64,000 bases of DNA from Nocardia sp. NBC_01730 (GCF_035920445.1 NZ_CP109162.1:7750001-7814000); one strand, 5' to 3'; positions 1 through 8,352 are shown, counted from the first letter of the stretch. Numbers and translations: made by a program. Notes: generated from the letters alone by a model not told the origin.

Positions 1-208
1 TTTGTTCCAAGGCTCGCCGGTATCCCTCTGTCGGCCACCTTGTCACACCGCTCACGAGCCGCCGAATGGCTTCTTCGTCGTACGCACCGGGTTTGCCGGT
101 GATCTGCTCATATGCGGCATTGACCTTGTCGACAACTTCTCGCCGCTTCCAGTCCCGCCGCTCGATCAGCTGTTCGAGCTGGCGATTTCTCCGGTCTCGC
201 GAACTCAT
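1..208 (-). CDS. partial HTH-type regulator (N-terminal 69 codons)
   Basis: The reading frame starts at an ATG (complement of 206-208) and runs off the left edge, so only the N-terminus is visible. It begins MSSRDRRNRQLEQLIERR and continues with a basic helix-rich segment (KVNAAYEQITG, then EEAIRRLVSGVTRWP) that looks like an XRE-type DNA-binding region of the kind that opens many actinomycete regulators. A GGGGAAGGG ribosome site lies 6-8 nt before the ATG. The gene is divergent from the small genes at 502-1647, and an inverted-repeat array at 259-294 lies in the shared upstream region. Being a regulator is inferred from the N-terminus only; the effector domain is outside the window. Confidence 0.6.
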   Translation of the reverse strand, partial: MSSRDRRNRQLEQLIERRDWKRREVVDKVNAAYEQITGKPGAYDEEAIRRLVSGVTRWPTEGYRRALEQ

Positions 209-258
209 CTGATGCCCTTCCCCACATCTATCCAGACAGTAGCGCGAAACGGCACCCC

Positions 259-294
259 GCAACTTCGTTCCAGGAAATTGCGGGGGGAAGTTGC
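259..294. promoter_or_regulatory. candidate operator: three GCAACTTC-like half sites
   Basis: GCAACTTC at 259-266 is exactly inverted as GAAGTTGC at 287-294. A third, one-mismatch copy, GAAATTGC, lies at 274-281 in the same orientation as the second. The array sits between the divergent regulator (start 208) and the gene at 502. Autoregulation by the flanking HTH protein is inference. Confidence 0.35.
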
Positions 295-501
295 CCTACC
301 GAGACCAACTCTCGCCGATCAGGCTCAATTGTGCGCCCCGGTGCGGGAATTCGTCTCGCCCGTGACGTTGAAACCGGCCCACCGTCGGGCCGACGCTCGG
401 TGTCAACTGGCAGATCGACCAACCCAACTGTGACGTCTGGCCGATGGCGAACAGCTTCCCGGCGGTGGGCACCGATCAGACACGAACTGAGAGGACAGGC
501 C

Positions 502-1165
502 ATGGATTCCGGCGATCCGAACCACAAGCCCACTGCGATATGCCTGGTACGCGTTGACGTGTCGGGGCTCGAATCACCGCGGCATGCAACGGATGCCCGA
601 CGTCACGCCCTGCGACTGGGGTATGTCCACCTGTACACGGTGCGCCCACCGGCTGACTACTCCGACCCGATCGGCTACGCACTCGGTATCGCCGCTGGTC
701 TCGGCGTCGCCGCGCTGATCGTGTACGACTTGGCGACCGTCGACAACATGCCGTCGCGGGTGTGCGATGTGTGCGACTTGGAGACGGTGATTCCGCCGCA
801 GACGTGGGCGGCGTCGTTGCCGGGCCTTGTAGACCCGGCGCACCAGCATCCCGATCACCCGCTGACCGTGGCGGAAGCCAAACGAATCATGCAGCAGCAC
901 CTCACATGTCGCGCAGTAGAGTGCCCCCGGAAATCCAGCGCATATAGCTGTCTGGTTCGGGCCGGCCAGATTGTGCCACCGGTGGACACGCCGCGCGAGC
1001 GGGCCGCCGCCCGCGGGGGTGCTGTTCCCTCCACTCCATGCCGACCTACTGGCTTCAGGCCTCCCGGACACCCGAACACTGCGCGATGTGCTGGACGGTC
1101 TCGCCAAGCCGGATGCAGACCCGCCAGCCTTGACCGCCCGTCTCGCACCAGGCCACCACGGATAG
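502..1165 (+). pseudogene. hypothetical protein with apparent +1 frameshift
   Basis: From ATG 502 the protein reads MDSGDPNHKPTAICLVRVDV and continues coherently to ...RERAAARG near 1015, including CDVCDLETVIPP and a Cys pair (HLTCRAVECPRK). After a run of five G at about 1014-1018 that frame becomes Arg/Pro-rich noise. The +1 frame continues plausibly as VLFPPLHADLLASGLPDT and stops at 1165 (end ...ARLAPGHHG). One fewer G would join the two parts into a protein of about 220 residues. Either the gene is mutated or the G run was miscounted in sequencing. Function unknown. The start follows GAGAGGACAGGCC. Confidence 0.5.
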
Positions 1166-1182
1166 TCGGAAGACGGGCAGGC

Positions 1183-1443
1183 ATGGACGGCATTCATTGC
1201 ACCAATGTCGGAGATCTGCAAGCGATCTGGCGACTGCACAAGCAGCGGGTCATGATCATGCGCGTGCACACAATCCCGGACGGCGAAGCTGTGGTGTCGT
1301 TCGATCCGGGCCCGTACCCCGACCTCGCCGAAGCCCGAGAACGGTTCGCGGAGCTCACCCGGCTCTGGGACGCGGTACGGCATGAGTACTGGGCCGAACT
1401 CGCTCCGCCCCATCGAGTGCCACGAGGACGATCCGTGACATGA
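1183..1443 (+). CDS. small hypothetical protein (86 aa)
   Basis: An ATG at 1183 opens MDGIHCTNVGDLQAIWRLHK, followed by a balanced, non-repetitive sequence with FDPGPYPDLAEARERFAEL and a C-terminus ...PHRVPRGRSVT. The frame is open far upstream, but the sequence before 1183 has the composition of noncoding translation, so the internal ATG is preferred. No family was recognised. It lies 17 nt after the frameshifted gene and before another small gene, as in a run of co-transcribed accessory genes. Confidence 0.5.
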   Translation: MDGIHCTNVGDLQAIWRLHKQRVMIMRVHTIPDGEAVVSFDPGPYPDLAEARERFAELTRLWDAVRHEYWAELAPPHRVPRGRSVT

Positions 1444-1464
1444 GGGAAAAGGCATCTTCATCTG

Positions 1465-1647
1465 GTGAAAACCAATGCAACGTCGGTGCGAGCCAAGGAG
1501 ATGGCGGTACGCGCCGCGAGAGCGGGATATTTCCTGACTTGCAGCCCCGCAGGACCGCGGGTCTGGTCGTTACCGGACACGCCTGATGGCGAGCGTGTGC
1601 ACTCCGCGCCGACCCTCGATCAGATCGAGAAATTGTTGAACGAATGA
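1465..1647 (+). CDS. small hypothetical protein (60 aa)
   Basis: A GTG start at 1465 gives a 60-residue protein (MKTNATSVRAKEMAVRAARA...) ending TLDQIEKLLNE. It has an amphipathic N-terminal helix and a short WSLPD segment, with no signal peptide or recognised domain. GGGAAAAGG lies about 12 nt upstream as a possible ribosome site. It ends 51 nt before the FAD oxidoreductase, with which it may be co-transcribed. Function unknown. Confidence 0.45.
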   Translation: MKTNATSVRAKEMAVRAARAGYFLTCSPAGPRVWSLPDTPDGERVHSAPTLDQIEKLLNE

Positions 1648-1698
1648 TGCGGCGTTGGCTCGATGCCGACCGCAGAACAGAAAGGAAGGAACCGTGTC

Positions 1699-2889
1699 AT
1701 GGCAGACAGATACGACTTCATTGTGGTGGGCGGCGGTGTGGCTGGCCTGATGACGGCGGCGCGACTGAGCGAGCAGGATACCGCGGTAGCGCTGATGGAA
1801 GGCAATCTTCTCGGATCCGGAGCAACGACGCGAAATCACGGCATTGTCCACGGCGGCGCGCTGTATGCGCGGTGGCATCCAGAGGTGACGGCATCGTGCA
1901 TGAAGGCGCAGGCCGCTTATGGCGCTGCGTTCCCCAAGTGCATATCTGACATCGAAAAGTGCTGGTACATAGGAGCACCCGAGACAATGCGTCAGCATGG
2001 CACCTTGTGGGATAAGCACGGCATAGACCACGGTGAGGTGGATCCGTGGCAGGTCCGTGAATTGCTAACAGTGCCTGATTCAATAGCTTTGCAGACCATA
2101 GCTGCACGGGAACTGCTCGTCGACACCCATTCCCTCATAACCGATCTGGCGGCCAGGTGTGTAGCGAATGGGGTGGACCTGATCGTCGGGACGCGCGTGT
2201 CGCGTGTCGTGGTCGCTGATCAAGTAGTGCGGGGTGTCGAAACCGCCACTGGATTAGTGCAAGCGGCGAACGTCGTGGTGTGCAATGGGATCGGTACACG
2301 CGAGGTGCTGGAGCGGTCGAGGTCAATGATTGCCGAGGAGCTGAAGTCCCGGCTGGAAGTCATGATGGCCTTTCCCGGGGCGTTGCCATGCTCGATCATC
2401 GGCCTCGAATTCGGGTGGCCAGCCCTGGCGCCGTCGGCCGCTGGTGGCGTGGTGTTGGCGTCCCGGTATGGTGCCCGCCAGCGTTTCGTGCGCGGCCCGG
2501 CTCGCTGGCCGGTCCCTGCGACCGAAACAACCGAGCTGACGCGTGAACTCACCGAGTGGCTGCGGCCCGGCCTGGTTGATTGCACCTCTGGTGTCGCATG
2601 GGTGTGCAGCAAGACCGAGCATGCGCGCGGCAGCGGCGACCAGTGGGGCACCGAACCGAACTACGCCGTGATCAATCACGACGACCGCGAAGGTATCGCC
2701 GGGTTGTGGACGGTCCTGCCGGGCAAGATGACACTCGCGCTGCACGCCTCTCGCGCGGTCGTAGCCGCCGTCACCGGCACCGAGCAACCACTGGCGCTGC
2801 CCGCCGAGCACAGCGGCCGTCCCAGCGATGTCTTCGATCTGGTCGACGCGGCACCGTGGACCGCGCACCAGGAAGCGAGCCCCCGATGA
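1699..2889 (+). CDS. FAD-dependent oxidoreductase, DAO family
   Basis: A 396-residue flavoprotein. The N-terminal Rossmann motif VVGGGVAGL (about residues 8-16) binds FAD, and the following GSGATTRNHGIVHGG segment is typical of the glycine/D-amino-acid oxidase superfamily, which oxidises amines, amino acids or hydroxy acids. A good AAGGAAGGA site lies 8 nt before ATG 1699, so I use this start rather than the upstream in-frame ATG at 1663. Its stop overlaps the start of the DegT aminotransferase (ATGA, 2886-2889), so the two are translationally coupled. An oxidase feeding an aminotransferase suggests amino-sugar or amino-polyol chemistry; the substrate is not deducible. Confidence 0.8.
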   Translation: MADRYDFIVVGGGVAGLMTAARLSEQDTAVALMEGNLLGSGATTRNHGIVHGGALYARWHPEVTASCMKAQAAYGAAFPKCISDIEKCWYIGAPETMRQHGTLWDKHGIDHGEVDPWQVRELLTVPDSIALQTIAARELLVDTHSLITDLAARCVANGVDLIVGTRVSRVVVADQVVRGVETATGLVQAANVVVCNGIGTREVLERSRSMIAEELKSRLEVMMAFPGALPCSIIGLEFGWPALAPSAAGGVVLASRYGARQRFVRGPARWPVPATETTELTRELTEWLRPGLVDCTSGVAWVCSKTEHARGSGDQWGTEPNYAVINHDDREGIAGLWTVLPGKMTLALHASRAVVAAVTGTEQPLALPAEHSGRPSDVFDLVDAAPWTAHQEASPR

Positions 2890-3992
2890 TCCCACCATTC
2901 ACCGCCGCGGTACCTGACGATGAGATCGCCACCGTTCTCGCTGCGGCCGAGCAGATCATGCGGGCGGGCCGGCTGGTACTCGGCGCCCACACCGAAGTCC
3001 TCGAAACCACTGTCGCCGTGATGGCCGGTACTCGGTACGCGATCGCGGTCAACTCCGGGTCGACGGCACTCGAAATCATCTACAAGACAGTGGATGTGCA
3101 GGGACGGACAGTGCTGATGCCGACGAACACCAATTACGCCACCGCCGCTGCCGCCCTGGCAGCTGGGGCGCAGGTCCAGCTCTACGACGCAGGCCTGTAT
3201 CCCGACCTCGCCGACCTCGAACGGCGGCTCACCGGCGACGTCTCCGCGGTGGTAGTCGTGCACATCGGTGGATACATAACCCCTGACTTGCCGCAGATCA
3301 TGCAGTTGTGTGAGGCGGCAGGTGTTGCGTTGATCGAGGATGCCGCGCACGCGCACGGCTCCACCTTCGGGGATCGTCCCGCGGGAGGTTTCGGATACGC
3401 GGCAGCGTTCTCGTTGTTCGCCACCAAAGTTGTTACCACCGGCGAGGGCGGTGTCATCACCACCGACGACCCGGACCTGGACCGGTTGGCTCGCATCTAT
3501 CGCAACCAGGGCCACGACGGTGACGGTCGGCATGTGGTGTGGGGAGGAAGCTGGCGGATGACCGAGCTCGGCGCAGTCCTCGGATCGGCCCAGTTCGACC
3601 ATTTCGACCGCGACCTCATCCAGCGGCGCGCCGTCATCGACCGCTACATCACCGATCTATCCGGCATCGGGCTCGAGTTCCCGGTCCCGCACGGGCAGGT
3701 GAGCGGTCACAAATGCATCGCTCTACTCAACTACGGCATAGAACGGGATCACTTGCGCGACAAGGTGTCAGCGGTGGGTGTCGAGCTGGCACGTGGCGTC
3801 TACGAGCAACCTCTACACCGCCAGCCAGTCTTCGGCGGTCTGAACATCGGCGACAGCTTCCCGGCCGCGAACGATTTTGCGGACCGTCACATTTGCCTGC
3901 CGCTGTGGCGGGGAATGACCGATGACATCGTCGATCGAGTCATCAAGATCATCCGCACATCCGTAGCCGAGGCCGGCCACAAGCTACCGTGA
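2886..3992 (+). CDS. DegT/DnrJ/EryC1/StrS family aminotransferase
   Basis: A 368-residue PLP enzyme of the sugar-nucleotide aminotransferase family. Visible features are the N-terminal VNSGSTALE cofactor-phosphate loop (about 56-64), EDAAHAHG with the PLP-pyridine Asp (about 152), and SLFATKVVTTGEGG with the Schiff-base Lys at about 181. Family members transfer an amino group to a keto-sugar nucleotide or, in some clusters, to a cyclitol. It is coupled to the upstream oxidoreductase by an ATGA overlap and converges on a dehydratase-like SDR, overlapping it tail-to-tail by 9 nt. The three genes together look like a piece of a nucleotide-sugar pathway. Confidence 0.85.
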   Translation: MIPPFTAAVPDDEIATVLAAAEQIMRAGRLVLGAHTEVLETTVAVMAGTRYAIAVNSGSTALEIIYKTVDVQGRTVLMPTNTNYATAAAALAAGAQVQLYDAGLYPDLADLERRLTGDVSAVVVVHIGGYITPDLPQIMQLCEAAGVALIEDAAHAHGSTFGDRPAGGFGYAAAFSLFATKVVTTGEGGVITTDDPDLDRLARIYRNQGHDGDGRHVVWGGSWRMTELGAVLGSAQFDHFDRDLIQRRAVIDRYITDLSGIGLEFPVPHGQVSGHKCIALLNYGIERDHLRDKVSAVGVELARGVYEQPLHRQPVFGGLNIGDSFPAANDFADRHICLPLWRGMTDDIVDRVIKIIRTSVAEAGHKLP

Positions 3993-5048
3993 TGCTTGGG
4001 GTGCGGCTTGGCTCCAGTCGAAGCCGAGTTCGCCCTTGTCGGCGATGATCTGTTCCCACCAGTCGCGGTGCTCGACGTACCAGTTGACCGTGTCTTCGAT
4101 CCCGGTTGTGAAGTCGTGCGTCGGTTGCCAGCCCAGCTGTGATTCGATCTTCTCCGGATTGATCAGGTAGCGGCGATCGTGATTCGGGCGGTCGGGGATG
4201 TGCTCGATCCACGCGCCCGGGTCACGTCCGAGCGTGGTGACGACCATGCGCGCGATATCGAGGTTGGTGACCTCGCAGCGAGCCGAGATGTCGAAGATCG
4301 GCAACAAGCCCGGATCGGTGGCCGCCTCCGCCGGGATCGTGTCCAGCTCTGCGTGCAGGACACGATGTACAGCGGCGCAGTGATCGGTGACGTGTAGCCA
4401 GTCCCGGCTTTGCAGGCCGTCGCCGTAGACGGGCACCTTGCGTCCGCGCAGGACGCTCGTCACCGCCAGCGGGATCAGCTTCTCCGGTAGTTGATACGGG
4501 CCGTAGTTGTTGGCGCAGTGTGTCATCCGGATGTTCATTTCCGGATAGGTCTGCATGTAGGCGCGCACCATCTGATCTCCGGCCGCTTTGGCAGCGCTGT
4601 AAGGGGTTTTCGCGTTCAGCGGGGACCGCTCGGTGAACCATTCGTTCCCGGCCGCCAGCTCGCCGTACACCTCGATCGTCGATACGTGCACGTGCGACCG
4701 TACCGGGATTAGGCGACTGCACTCGGCCATCACCTGGGCGCCGAGGGCGTTGCTGCGCATGAACGCCGACGGGCCGAGGATCGCACGGTCGTTGTGCGAC
4801 TCCGCCGCGAAGTTCACGACGAAATCCGGTCGATACCGCCGGTAGACAGCCTCCATCGTTTCCAGCTCGGCGATATCGGCCTGTTCGAAAACAATGCGGT
4901 CGGCCACCCGATCCAGGTTCGCCGTATTACCTGCGAAACCGATGTAATCCACCGCCACTACCTCGGCGGCGGGCTCCCACTCCAGCAAACGGTGAACGTA
5001 ATTCGCTCCGATGAAGCCTGCGGCACCGGTCACGAGGTAGACGGACAT
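3984..5048 (-). CDS. dTDP-glucose 4,6-dehydratase-like SDR with altered active site
   Basis: A 354-residue extended SDR. It has the NAD motif TGAAGFIG (7-14), the RmlB-like FAAESHNDRAI stretch (80-90), the catalytic Y150-x3-K154 (YSAAK) and the long NNYGPYQLPEKLIP segment typical of RmlB. In RmlB the motif ST-D-E-VYG supplies Asp and Glu for elimination of water at C6. Here it reads STIEVYG (123-129), so the Asp is Ile while the Thr and Glu remain. It may therefore oxidise C4 without ordinary dehydration, or catalyse a different step such as epimerisation. The ATG at 5048 is where homology begins; the open frame extends further but without a recognisable sequence. Confidence 0.75.
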   Translation of the reverse strand: MSVYLVTGAAGFIGANYVHRLLEWEPAAEVVAVDYIGFAGNTANLDRVADRIVFEQADIAELETMEAVYRRYRPDFVVNFAAESHNDRAILGPSAFMRSNALGAQVMAECSRLIPVRSHVHVSTIEVYGELAAGNEWFTERSPLNAKTPYSAAKAAGDQMVRAYMQTYPEMNIRMTHCANNYGPYQLPEKLIPLAVTSVLRGRKVPVYGDGLQSRDWLHVTDHCAAVHRVLHAELDTIPAEAATDPGLLPIFDISARCEVTNLDIARMVVTTLGRDPGAWIEHIPDRPNHDRRYLINPEKIESQLGWQPTHDFTTGIEDTVNWYVEHRDWWEQIIADKGELGFDWSQAAPQASR

Positions 5049-5372
5049 GGATGCCGATCGTAGCCGAGAGCCTATTCCGTGACCCGCCTGCCACCATGCC
5101 AATTCATATCGGTTCGATGAGACTCCCGCCAGGTTGTGAACCTTGCTGGCTTTACTTGCCCTCCGCAGGTCTAACCCGGCTCTTTCGTGCGGCCGATGTG
5201 CTGGCCTGATTGGTGTCTCGCACGACAACGGGAACGCCCCGGTAAACGCCGACGACGACAGTCAGGACTGAGCTCGACGCACGACAACGTCCCCACCGGA
5301 CTTGGGGCGGCCGTACCAGGAGATGAAATGCCGTACTGGTGCCCGTGATCATCACGGCAGCAAGGGTTTTCA
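5049..5372. other. 324-nt stretch without a recognised gene
   Basis: No convincing coding frame. A 12-bp direct repeat CGCACGACAACG occurs at 5219-5230 and 5278-5289. The segment separates the SDR gene start from the end of the ATPase gene; both neighbours are on the minus strand. Confidence 0.5.
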
Positions 5373-6215
5373 TCATTGGGCGACGAATTTCACGCGACGC
5401 ATCCGGTTGACGGTCGCACGGTCGACGACGACGACGGAGCGGGACCCGTTCGTCGGCAGGCGGCGCTCGATCGTGATCGTCCGCATCAGTCGTCGCCAGC
5501 GCCGCACATGCAGTGTGAAGGCCACTCCGTTGACCCGCCGCCCGCGAGCGTACTGACCGGCCCGTGCCACGGTCGCGGGCACGTCGAGCATGATCAGGTG
5601 CAGGTCCCGGCCATAGAGCGTCGCCCAGTGCGCGATCAGCGTGCGCGTCCAGCGGAAGGTGGCGCAGTCGTGGATCACGACCGGATCTGTGGTGTCGCGC
5701 AACGCGGCATGGATCGCGTGGAAGTGCGCGGCGTGGACCACCGGGCGCCACAGCGGATAAGGCAACCACCAGAGCCTGCGCCGCCAGCGGATGCGCGCCT
5801 GGTGCGAGTCGAGCACGGTCGCGCCGTCCGGGCTGTGCCGCGGCGTCTCGACGTCCGAGGCGGCGCCGAAGAACGTGCGCAGCGTGGTGCTCTTGCCTGC
5901 GCCAGGGACGCCGGCGACGACCAGCGCCGCCGAGCTCGGGTACCGCAATTCCTCGATCGCGCCACCGCGCAGATCGTGCACGGAGTCCGGCGCCAGGGTG
6001 GATACCAGTGGTTCGGCGGAGTGTATCGGCAAAGCTTCGAGCGGGGGGTTCACCCCTTCCAGCGTCCCGAGTCGAGATTCGTTGGGCAACAGGGAGAACC
6101 CTGGGATTTCACTGAGATTCACCGGAGGAGGAGCGCCTGGAGTATCCACCTTGTCCAGGGTCCCCAGTTCGGCGCTATCCGGCAATATCAGGCATTTGGA
6201 CATACTCTGGCTCAT
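5373..6215 (-). CDS. AAA-type ATP-binding protein, zeta-toxin-like kinase fold
   Basis: A 280-residue protein with a Pro/Leu-rich N-terminal third (about residues 1-90) and then a P-loop GVPGAGKST (about 98-106). Downstream come VIHDCATF and the hydrophobic strand LHLIMLDVPATVARAG, followed by Arg-rich segments, which resembles small ATPases or kinases of the zeta-toxin/AAA_33 type. The substrate is unknown. Its ATG overlaps the stop of the upstream XRE-cupin regulator (ATGA, 6212-6215), so the two form one coupled operon read leftward. A role as a polynucleotide or small-molecule kinase is possible but not shown. Confidence 0.65.
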   Translation of the reverse strand: MSQSMSKCLILPDSAELGTLDKVDTPGAPPPVNLSEIPGFSLLPNESRLGTLEGVNPPLEALPIHSAEPLVSTLAPDSVHDLRGGAIEELRYPSSAALVVAGVPGAGKSTTLRTFFGAASDVETPRHSPDGATVLDSHQARIRWRRRLWWLPYPLWRPVVHAAHFHAIHAALRDTTDPVVIHDCATFRWTRTLIAHWATLYGRDLHLIMLDVPATVARAGQYARGRRVNGVAFTLHVRRWRRLMRTITIERRLPTNGSRSVVVVDRATVNRMRRVKFVAQ

Positions 6216-6805
6216 GCGCGTTTTCGGCCTGCCGAGCGTGCGCGAAGATGCATACGTTCACCCTGGCTGCCGAAAAGGCTCAGGATTTCCACGGGGCCCC
6301 GGCCCGCGCTGCCGAACCAATGTGGTTGGCGGGTATCGAATTCCGCGGCCTCGCCGGGGCCGAGTATCAGGTCGTGCGCGCCGAGCACCATCCGGAGCCG
6401 CCCGGAAAGGACGTAGAGCCACTCGAAGCCCTCGTGCACCTTCGGGTCGGGTTCGGTGCGGTCGGCCGGGATGATCATCTTGAAGGCCTGCAGCGGCCCC
6501 GGTTGTCTGGTGAGTGGAACGATGGTGAGCCCGTTGATCTTGCGCGCCGTGGTGTGCACCCGCGGGTCGGCGATCTTCGGTGCGGCGACCAGTTCGTCCA
6601 GCGGCACCTGGTGTGCCATGGCGATCGGCAGCAGTAGCTCCAGGCTGGCCTTGCGCTGGCCGGATTCCAGTCGCGACAGTGTGCTCTTGGAGATTCCGGT
6701 GGTCTCCGCAAGCGCTGTGAGCGTGACGTCGCGGCGGGTACGCAGCGCTTTGAGTCGTGGGCCGATGTCGGCGAGTGCCTGGGCGACGGTGGGTTGGGTG
6801 GACAT
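6212..6805 (-). CDS. XRE-family regulator with C-terminal cupin sensor
   Basis: A 197-residue two-domain regulator. The N-terminal HTH_3 domain (about 12-70) contains the helix-turn-helix TALAETTGISKSTLSRLESG. A C-terminal cupin_2 barrel (about 105-180) contains HEGFEWLYVLSGRLRMVL and LGPGEAAEFDTRQPHWF with metal-ligand-like residues. This architecture is common for regulators that sense small molecules or acids. It is coupled by ATGA to the ATPase gene that follows. A perfect GCAAC-CTTT-GTTGC palindrome (6837-6850), 32 nt upstream of the start, is a candidate autoregulatory operator. Confidence 0.85.
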   Translation of the reverse strand: MSTQPTVAQALADIGPRLKALRTRRDVTLTALAETTGISKSTLSRLESGQRKASLELLLPIAMAHQVPLDELVAAPKIADPRVHTTARKINGLTIVPLTRQPGPLQAFKMIIPADRTEPDPKVHEGFEWLYVLSGRLRMVLGAHDLILGPGEAAEFDTRQPHWFGSAGRGPVEILSLFGSQGERMHLRARSAGRKRA

Positions 6806-6836
6806 GTCTCCAGTGCACCCCCAATTCCCGAAATCA

Positions 6837-6850
6837 GCAACCTTTGTTGC
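6837..6850. promoter_or_regulatory. candidate operator palindrome upstream of the XRE-cupin gene
   Basis: GCAAC-CTTT-GTTGC is a perfect 5-bp inverted repeat with a 4-nt spacer. It lies between the leftward regulator gene (start 6805) and the rightward repeat/flavoprotein unit. Regulation of both directions by the XRE protein is inference. Confidence 0.35.
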
Positions 6851-6895
6851 CGCTTCGGCGAAGCGGCGGCAGGCTGTCGGCGGAGGTGATCGCCG

Positions 6896-7055
6896 ATGAG
6901 CGAGCGAACAATGAACACAGCCGAGTTCTCGGTCATGGTGGAGCCGAGCGCTAGCGAGGTGGAGGCATGAGCGAGCGTAGCGAGCGAACAATGAACACAG
7001 CCGAGTTCTCGGTCATGGTGGAGCCGAGCGCTAGCGAGGTGGAGGCATGAGCGAG
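6896..7055 (+). repeat. MIRU-like tandem repeat, two 77-bp copies, each carrying a mini-ORF
   Basis: Two copies (6899-6975 and 6979-7055, period 80) are identical over 77 bp and end in GGTGGAGGCATGAGCGAG, a ribosome site plus start codon. Each encodes a short peptide: 6896-6970 (24 aa, MSERTMNTAEFSVMVEPSAS...) and 6967-7050 (27 aa). The stop of the first overlaps the start of the second as ATGA, and the stop of the second overlaps the start of the flavoprotein gene at 7047. This is the arrangement described for mycobacterial interspersed repetitive units (e.g. in senX3-regX3). The peptides may matter only for translational coupling. Confidence 0.7.
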
Positions 7056-7982
7056 AGATATGACGTGGTGGTCGTGGGTGGCGGCGCGGCGGGACTGTCG
7101 GCGGCGCTGGTGCTCGCCAGGGCGCGACGACGGGTCGCGGTGGTCCGTGGCGGTGCGCCGCGCAACGCGCCCGCCGAGCACATGCACGGGTTCCTCTCCC
7201 GCGACGGGATGCCGCCGGCGGACCTGCTGTCCGTGGGCGCGGACGAGGTGGCGGGCTACGGCGCCGAGCTGATCGACGACGTCGTCACCGGCGCGGGGCC
7301 GGGCTCGGCGCACGACGGATACCCGATCCGGCTGGGTGGTGGCGGGGTGCTACGGGCCCGCCGCGTGCTCGTCGCGACGGGGCTGCGCGATGAACTGCCG
7401 GAGCTGCCCGGCGTGCGCGAACGATGGGGCGTCGACGTGCTGCACTGCCCGTACTGTCACGGCTACGAGGTCCGTGACCAGCCGATCGGAGTGCTCGGCG
7501 GGAGGGGGCCCGGCGCGCTCGACCGCGCGGTGCACCTGGCGCTGCTGCTCCCGCAGTGGTCCCGCGACGTGGTCTTCTTCCCGCACACGATGACCCTGTC
7601 GGACACCGACCGCGCCCACCTGGACGCGCGCGGGGTGCGCGTGCTCGAGGGCGAGGTCGCGCGGTTCGCCGTCGACGGCGGTCTGCGCGGCGTCGAACTG
7701 GCCGACGGGCGGGCGGTGCCGCGGACTGCGATGTTCGTGGCGCCGACCTTCCACGCCAACGACGACGTGCTGGTCGCCATGGGCTGCGCGTTCGACGACA
7801 CCGGTTGGGTGGTCACCGACCCGTCCGGGCGCACCAGCGTCCCTGGCGTGTGGGCGGCAGGCAACGTGAGCAACCCGGCGGCTCAGGTGATTTCCGCGGC
7901 GAGCGCCGGTTCGACCGCCGCGATCGCGATCAACGGTGACCTGGTGCTGGCGGACACCGCCGCGCTCGCGGCAGCTCGATAA
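7047..7982 (+). CDS. thioredoxin-reductase-like FAD/NAD(P)-dependent oxidoreductase
   Basis: A 311-residue class II flavoprotein. It shows VVGGGAAGLSAA (FAD, 9-20), the redox motif CPYCHGYE (Cys134, Cys137), a VLGGRGPGA segment in place of the canonical NAD(P)H GxGxxA, and a C-terminal VWAAGNVSNPAAQVI FAD motif. Proteins of this size with CPYCHGYE are common in actinomycetes and act as thioredoxin-reductase-like or dithiol oxidoreductases; the partner is unknown. The start is coupled to the upstream mini-ORF repeat by an ATGA overlap. It is followed by a strong terminator. Confidence 0.85.
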   Translation: MSERYDVVVVGGGAAGLSAALVLARARRRVAVVRGGAPRNAPAEHMHGFLSRDGMPPADLLSVGADEVAGYGAELIDDVVTGAGPGSAHDGYPIRLGGGGVLRARRVLVATGLRDELPELPGVRERWGVDVLHCPYCHGYEVRDQPIGVLGGRGPGALDRAVHLALLLPQWSRDVVFFPHTMTLSDTDRAHLDARGVRVLEGEVARFAVDGGLRGVELADGRAVPRTAMFVAPTFHANDDVLVAMGCAFDDTGWVVTDPSGRTSVPGVWAAGNVSNPAAQVISAASAGSTAAIAINGDLVLADTAALAAAR

Positions 7983-8074
7983 AGAGAACCTTGCGGGTAG
8001 AAAATGCCGGAAACTGAGAATTGGTTATGGATTACGGGGCCGCCCCTGGAGCGACGGTAAAGTGTCAGGCATAG

Positions 8075-8121
8075 GCGGAGTCTTCGGTGTCCCTCATCCA
8101 CCGAAGACCCGCCTTTCTTTG
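8075..8121 (+). terminator. Rho-independent terminator
   Basis: GGCGGAGTCTTCGGTG (8075-8090) pairs with CACCGAAGACCCGCC (8100-8114) with a single bulged A and a 9-nt loop. TTTCTTT follows at 8115-8121. It ends transcription from the flavoprotein gene, or a short transcript starting in the gap. Confidence 0.85.
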
Positions 8122-8340
8122 TCTCCAGCTCGGAAAGTCGCACGTCGATCGGCAAAAAGGAACCCTCGCCGACTGGGTCGCCGATGCTCACCGATGGAAG
8201 GCTCCGACCCATGTCGGGCGGCAGCGGTGCCCGATTCGGACGACACCGCGACCGGCGCCCCTCGCGCACGCACAGCCCGAACGGACGACGCCCGAGCGGA
8301 GCGGGATCGACCGACCTGAAGTGCGCGGATCGGCGCGCTT

Positions 8341-8346
8341 TAGAAT
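8341..8346 (+). promoter_or_regulatory. valS -10 element TAGAAT (leaderless start)
   Basis: TAGAAT ends 6 nt before the GTG of valS, so the expected transcription start coincides with the start codon. No ribosome site precedes the GTG, in keeping with leaderless translation. No good -35 element is visible. Confidence 0.5.
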
Positions 8347-8352
8347 CGCGGG

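Larger units (their letters stand above)
7983..8352. other. 370-nt intergenic region before valS
   Basis: Contains the Rho-independent terminator at 8075-8121 and, at its right end, the probable leaderless valS promoter (8341-8346). No coding frame is convincing. No T-box-like specifier structure was recognised. Confidence 0.6.

Noticed and set aside
2..433. A 143-codon plus-strand frame at the left edge
   Set aside because: It is opposite the HTH gene and has Pro/Arg-rich noncoding composition.
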